Assembly (NCBI GenBank): GCA_018061525.1
Contig: JAGOUB010000032.1
Coordinates: forward strand, 1 to 8,692
Direction: 5' to 3'
Length of the DNA: 8,692 nt
Source: Candidatus Peribacteraceae bacterium
Lineage (GTDB): Bacteria > Patescibacteriota > Gracilibacteria > Peribacterales > Peribacteraceae
The translations under genes were made by a program, and so were the position numbers. How positions within the stretch are numbered: the stretch's first letter is position 1; each line of letters begins with the position of its first letter. The notes under the pieces are model-generated. The model saw only the letters and a program-made list of their open reading frames with translations. It made no database searches and was not told the origin of the DNA. Shown in pieces: positions 6,291 through 8,692 of the stretch.

Positions 6291-7043
6291 ATGGCCTTCC
6301 TGCCTGTTGTCGCCGTCGTCATCGCCATCCTCTTCGCCTGGGTCCGCCAGGTCGAGCAGTACCAGCGCGGCATCGTCTTCACGATGGGCCGCTACTCTAA
6401 GACGTGGGGTCCCGGCTGGCACATCCTCGTCCCGATCTTCCAGCGGATGGTGAAGGTCGACATCCGCGTGCGTGCCGTCGACGTGCCCGACCAGGAGGCA
6501 ATCACCAAGGACAACATCCCGGTGCGCATCAATGCCGTCATCTACTACAAAGTGAGCGACCCGCAGAAGACGATCATCGAGGTGGAGGACTACGTCGGCG
6601 CCGTCAGCCAGCTGGCCCAGACCACCATGCGCAACGCCGTCGGCGAGGTGAAGCTCGACGAACTTCTCTCCAACAAGAAGCAGGTGAGCGAGAGCATCAA
6701 GCAGCACGTCGACCGCACGTCCGAGCAGTGGGGCATCGACGTCCAGTCCGTCGAGCTTAAGGACATCATCCTGCCCGACAGCCTCAAGCGCACGCTCGCC
6801 AAGGTGGCCGAGGCCGAGCGCGAGAAGCAGGCCGTCATCATCAGCTCCGAGGGTGAGCTGGGCGCCTCCGAGAACGTGGCCAAGGCTGCCGAGGTGCTCT
6901 CACGCACGCCCGGTGCCCTGCACTTGCGCACGCTCCAGAGCATCAACGACATCAGCTCCGATCAATCCAACACCACCGTCTGGATGGTGCCGGTCGAGGC
7001 GCTGCGCGCGCTCGAGGCGATCGGCAAGCACCTCTCGAAGTGA
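6291..7043 (+). CDS. Slipin/stomatin-like SPFH (band 7) protein
   Basis: A membrane-anchored scaffold protein of the SPFH superfamily, which forms large oligomeric rings or microdomains; the exact role is not established. The 250 residues have an N-terminal hydrophobic anchor (3-18) and the slipin entry motif VEQYQRGIVFTMGRY (21-35). GPGWHILVPIF (40-50), VKVDIRVRAVDVPDQ (54-68), ITKDNIPVRINAVIYYKV (71-88), TTMRNAVGEVKLDELLS (111-127) and WGIDVQSVELKDIILP (147-162) follow, then the AEREKQA coiled-coil start (174-180). No NfeD partner gene is adjacent, although bacterial slipins are often paired with one. The start ATG has only a weak G-rich site (GGTAGGGG) about 16 nt away. It follows tpiA by 27 nt. 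Its TGA abuts the stop of the convergent membrane-protein gene. Confidence 0.92.
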   Translation: MAFLPVVAVVIAILFAWVRQVEQYQRGIVFTMGRYSKTWGPGWHILVPIFQRMVKVDIRVRAVDVPDQEAITKDNIPVRINAVIYYKVSDPQKTIIEVEDYVGAVSQLAQTTMRNAVGEVKLDELLSNKKQVSESIKQHVDRTSEQWGIDVQSVELKDIILPDSLKRTLAKVAEAEREKQAVIISSEGELGASENVAKAAEVLSRTPGALHLRTLQSINDISSDQSNTTVWMVPVEALRALEAIGKHLSK

Positions 7044-7799
7044 TCAGGCGTGATGCGGGGCCAGCGCTTCCTTCAGCTCCACGATCGTGGCTAGGAAGAG
7101 CGCCTGGCCCGCCAGGCTGACCATGCCGTGTAGAGCGGGGCCGTACATGCCGAGCTCCGGCAGGCCGAGCATGTCGAGCAGGCGGAGCAGCGCGAACGTC
7201 GCGCCCGCCACCGCGGCCAGTGCGATGGCGACGTAGCCCCAGAGGTCCTTGGTGACTTCCTGGCTGCGCGTCAGGGCGTGCTTAGGCGAGAGCGTCGACT
7301 GCAGTACGAAGACCGGCGTTAGGATGGCAGCGGGCAGGCGGATGGCCGTTACGACCGCCACCACGACCCACAGCACCAGCACCGAGGCGCGGAAGCCGTC
7401 GGGATTTACGAGTAAAGCGAGCGAGCCGACGAGGCCGGCGAGCATCCAGGTATGCCAGAGCAGGATGCCGGCCGCGGCCAGGCAGCGCCCGGCCAGGGCG
7501 GGCAAATGGCGGAGCGTATCGATGGGGCGCTCGCTGCGGCTGAGGAGCGAGAGGCAGAAGGTGCCAAAGAGGAACCAGGCGACAAAGCCGGCGATGATCA
7601 GCCCGAGGAAGACCGGCGCCGACGGATTACCCTCTACCGGCTGCACCAGCCAGGCGAGGATCAGGTTAAAGGTGGGCACGGCCACCACGGCCGCCAGCAA
7701 GGCGGGCCACAGGCGAAGCACGCGCCGAGCGGCGCGGTCGAGGACTACGAAGACGGTCGGGAGGGAGGTGGTCATGCGGTGGCGGGGGAGGCGGTTCAT
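7044..7799 (-). CDS. Multi-pass membrane protein, unknown function
   Basis: A 251-residue integral membrane protein with about six hydrophobic segments: roughly 31-52, 63-86, 106-131, 138-165, 188-208 and 221-241. A basic N-terminus (MNRLPRHR) and RAARR at 22-26 suggest the amino end is cytoplasmic. A polar loop between segments four and five reads STLSPKHALTRSQEVTKDLW. Such a Ser-rich, Trp-ending loop before a helix recalls YciC/DUF975-like membrane proteins, but the match is only by eye. The ATG at 7799 has GGAG six nt upstream (7809-7806). An open frame continues further 5' but overlaps dprA and lacks that support. It follows dprA by 31 nt on the same strand, so the two are likely co-transcribed. 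Confidence 0.8.
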   Translation of the reverse strand: MNRLPRHRMTTSLPTVFVVLDRAARRVLRLWPALLAAVVAVPTFNLILAWLVQPVEGNPSAPVFLGLIIAGFVAWFLFGTFCLSLLSRSERPIDTLRHLPALAGRCLAAAGILLWHTWMLAGLVGSLALLVNPDGFRASVLVLWVVVAVVTAIRLPAAILTPVFVLQSTLSPKHALTRSQEVTKDLWGYVAIALAAVAGATFALLRLLDMLGLPELGMYGPALHGMVSLAGQALFLATIVELKEALAPHHA

Positions 7800-7830
7800 A
7801 TCATACTCCAAGCGCCTCGTGCCCGCATCT

Positions 7831-8692
7831 TCACGCGCGCACCCACTCGCCGCCGCCCAAGTTTCGCGCCGCGCCGGCCAACTCCAGCAGTGTGAGAGTG
7901 CCGCTGAGTGCTCCAGCCGCCAGGCCGGTGGCCGGCACGAGAGCGTCCATTGTTTGCGGCACCGTCGTGAGCGCCGCCAGCACGGCGGCTTCGGCATCCG
8001 ACTGCGGCTCGTACGACGAGAGAGGAGAGAGCGGCACCACGGCTCCGACCGATGCCGGCACATCCTCGGGCGACGCGATCAGGCGCGCCTGGCCGCTCGC
8101 GATCAGCTGCAGACAGCCGGCCGCGCGCGGGTCGAACAACTGGCCCGGCGCCGCCAGCACCTCGCGTCCTTCTTCCAGGGCGAACTGCGCCGTGTGCAGC
8201 GCTCCGCTCCGGAGCGGAGCCTCGATGACGGCCGTGCCGAGCGCTAGCCCGGCGATGATGCGGTTGCGAGCGACGAACTGGTGGTCCAGCACTTGGGTGT
8301 CGAAGGCATACTCGCTCACGATCGCGCCGCCGCGGGCGATGATCTCGGCGCGCAGCGGCGCATGCTCCGCCGGGAAGGTCATGCCGAGGCCGTGGCCCAC
8401 CACGGCGATATGCCGCCCGTGTTCGCGCAGTGTCTCCCTGGCTACTTCGCCGTCGATGCCCGAGGCCAGGCCGCTCACCGTCACCAGCCCGGCCCGTACG
8501 CAGGCCGCCGCGCATTCCTGGGCCGTGCGCTTGCCATAGGCGCTTGCGCCGCGCGTGCCCACCAGAGCCATGCTCGGCTGCGCCAACAAGGTGACGTCGC
8601 CCTGCACGTGCAGAAAGATCGGCGCGTCGGCGGTCTGCCGCAGACGTTCGGGATAGGCAGCGTCGTCGATCGTCAGTAGGACTACTTTCGCC
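7831..8692 (-). CDS. dprA: DNA-processing protein DprA (5' end outside window)
   Basis: DprA/Smf binds incoming single-stranded DNA and loads RecA during natural transformation. The frame is open to the right edge; residues before the first GTG (YPERLRQTADAPIFL) already match the family, so the start lies outside. 286 residues are visible. These include the Rossmann-like core with VGTRGASAYG (44-53), SGLASGID (73-80), GHGLGMTFPAEH (99-110), RNRIIAGLALGTAVIEA (142-158) and GREVLAAPG (175-183). A C-terminal winged-helix-like domain follows (about 231-286), after a Ser/Pro linker. Only the N-terminal SAM-like region is missing. The family's usual GSR is GTR here. The downstream membrane-protein gene follows after 31 nt. 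Confidence 0.95.
   Translation of the reverse strand, partial: AKVVLLTIDDAAYPERLRQTADAPIFLHVQGDVTLLAQPSMALVGTRGASAYGKRTAQECAAACVRAGLVTVSGLASGIDGEVARETLREHGRHIAVVGHGLGMTFPAEHAPLRAEIIARGGAIVSEYAFDTQVLDHQFVARNRIIAGLALGTAVIEAPLRSGALHTAQFALEEGREVLAAPGQLFDPRAAGCLQLIASGQARLIASPEDVPASVGAVVPLSPLSSYEPQSDAEAAVLAALTTVPQTMDALVPATGLAAGALSGTLTLLELAGAARNLGGGEWVRA

Noticed and set aside
5454..6707. 417-codon open frame on the minus strand, antisense to tpiA and the slipin gene
   Set aside because: It overlaps two well-supported genes, the composition is Gly/Asp/His/Ala-biased as expected from reverse-strand GC-rich codons, and it carries no motif.
7800..8063. Upstream extension of the membrane-protein frame to 8063
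   Set aside because: It would overlap dprA by over 230 nt; the Arg/Trp/Ser-rich translation looks non-coding, and the ATG at 7799 has GGAG at good spacing.
8605..8607. GTG at 8607 as the dprA start
   Set aside because: Family-typical sequence continues upstream to the window edge, so this Val is internal.

Overview
The window is a GC-rich, gene-dense stretch of a bacterial chromosome. It carries core housekeeping genes with very short gaps, and no gene-free stretch exceeds 300 bases. I see no phage, transposon, integron or CRISPR signature. A Gram-negative-type host is suggested by the FtsH architecture, a DUF192 protein with a lipobox and the general protein style. Acidobacteriota (Solibacter/Bryobacter-like) is my best guess from the look of the proteins, but the sequence alone does not prove it.

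Layout: (1) The 3' part of an unrecognised gene on the plus strand (2-598) converges on a tRNA-Leu(GAG) on the minus strand (607-692). The tRNA has its own recognisable promoter, and a likely terminator lies inside the convergent gene. (2) A minus-strand operon reads, in transcription order, rpe (ribulose-phosphate 3-epimerase), a DUF192 lipoprotein, a small membrane-anchored protein and ftsH (4173 down to 767). The first three genes are translationally coupled (TGATG, then TAA-G-ATG). (3) A divergent plus-strand gene of unknown function (4293-4760) converges on rpiB (5192-4764, minus). (4) On the plus strand, a 66-aa gene with an extremely strong Shine-Dalgarno sequence is followed by a clean intrinsic terminator, then a compact triosephosphate isomerase (tpiA) and a slipin/stomatin-like SPFH protein (6291-7043). 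(5) A minus-strand pair, dprA (cut by the window edge) followed by a multi-pass membrane protein, converges on the slipin gene with the two stop codons abutting in TGATCA.

Functionally, rpe, rpiB and tpiA are all sugar-phosphate isomerases or epimerases of the pentose-phosphate and triose-phosphate pools, in three separate transcription units within about 2.8 kb. FtsH and the slipin are membrane quality-control and scaffold proteins; dprA serves natural transformation and recombination.

The most interesting signals are regulatory. A short box, CGCTANNCT, recurs in four intergenic regions: upstream of tRNA-Leu, rpiB, the 66-aa gene and tpiA. At rpiB and tpiA it lies exactly 6 nt before the ATG, and rpe and the 4293 gene have other TANNNT hexamers 6-7 nt before their starts. 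This is what -10 elements of leaderless transcripts look like. At the protein level, the TPI is shortened with a proline-rich stretch where helix 1 should be, Rpe has Gln where the first metal-ligand His is expected, and RpiB is of the Glu-base (Mycobacterium-like) type.
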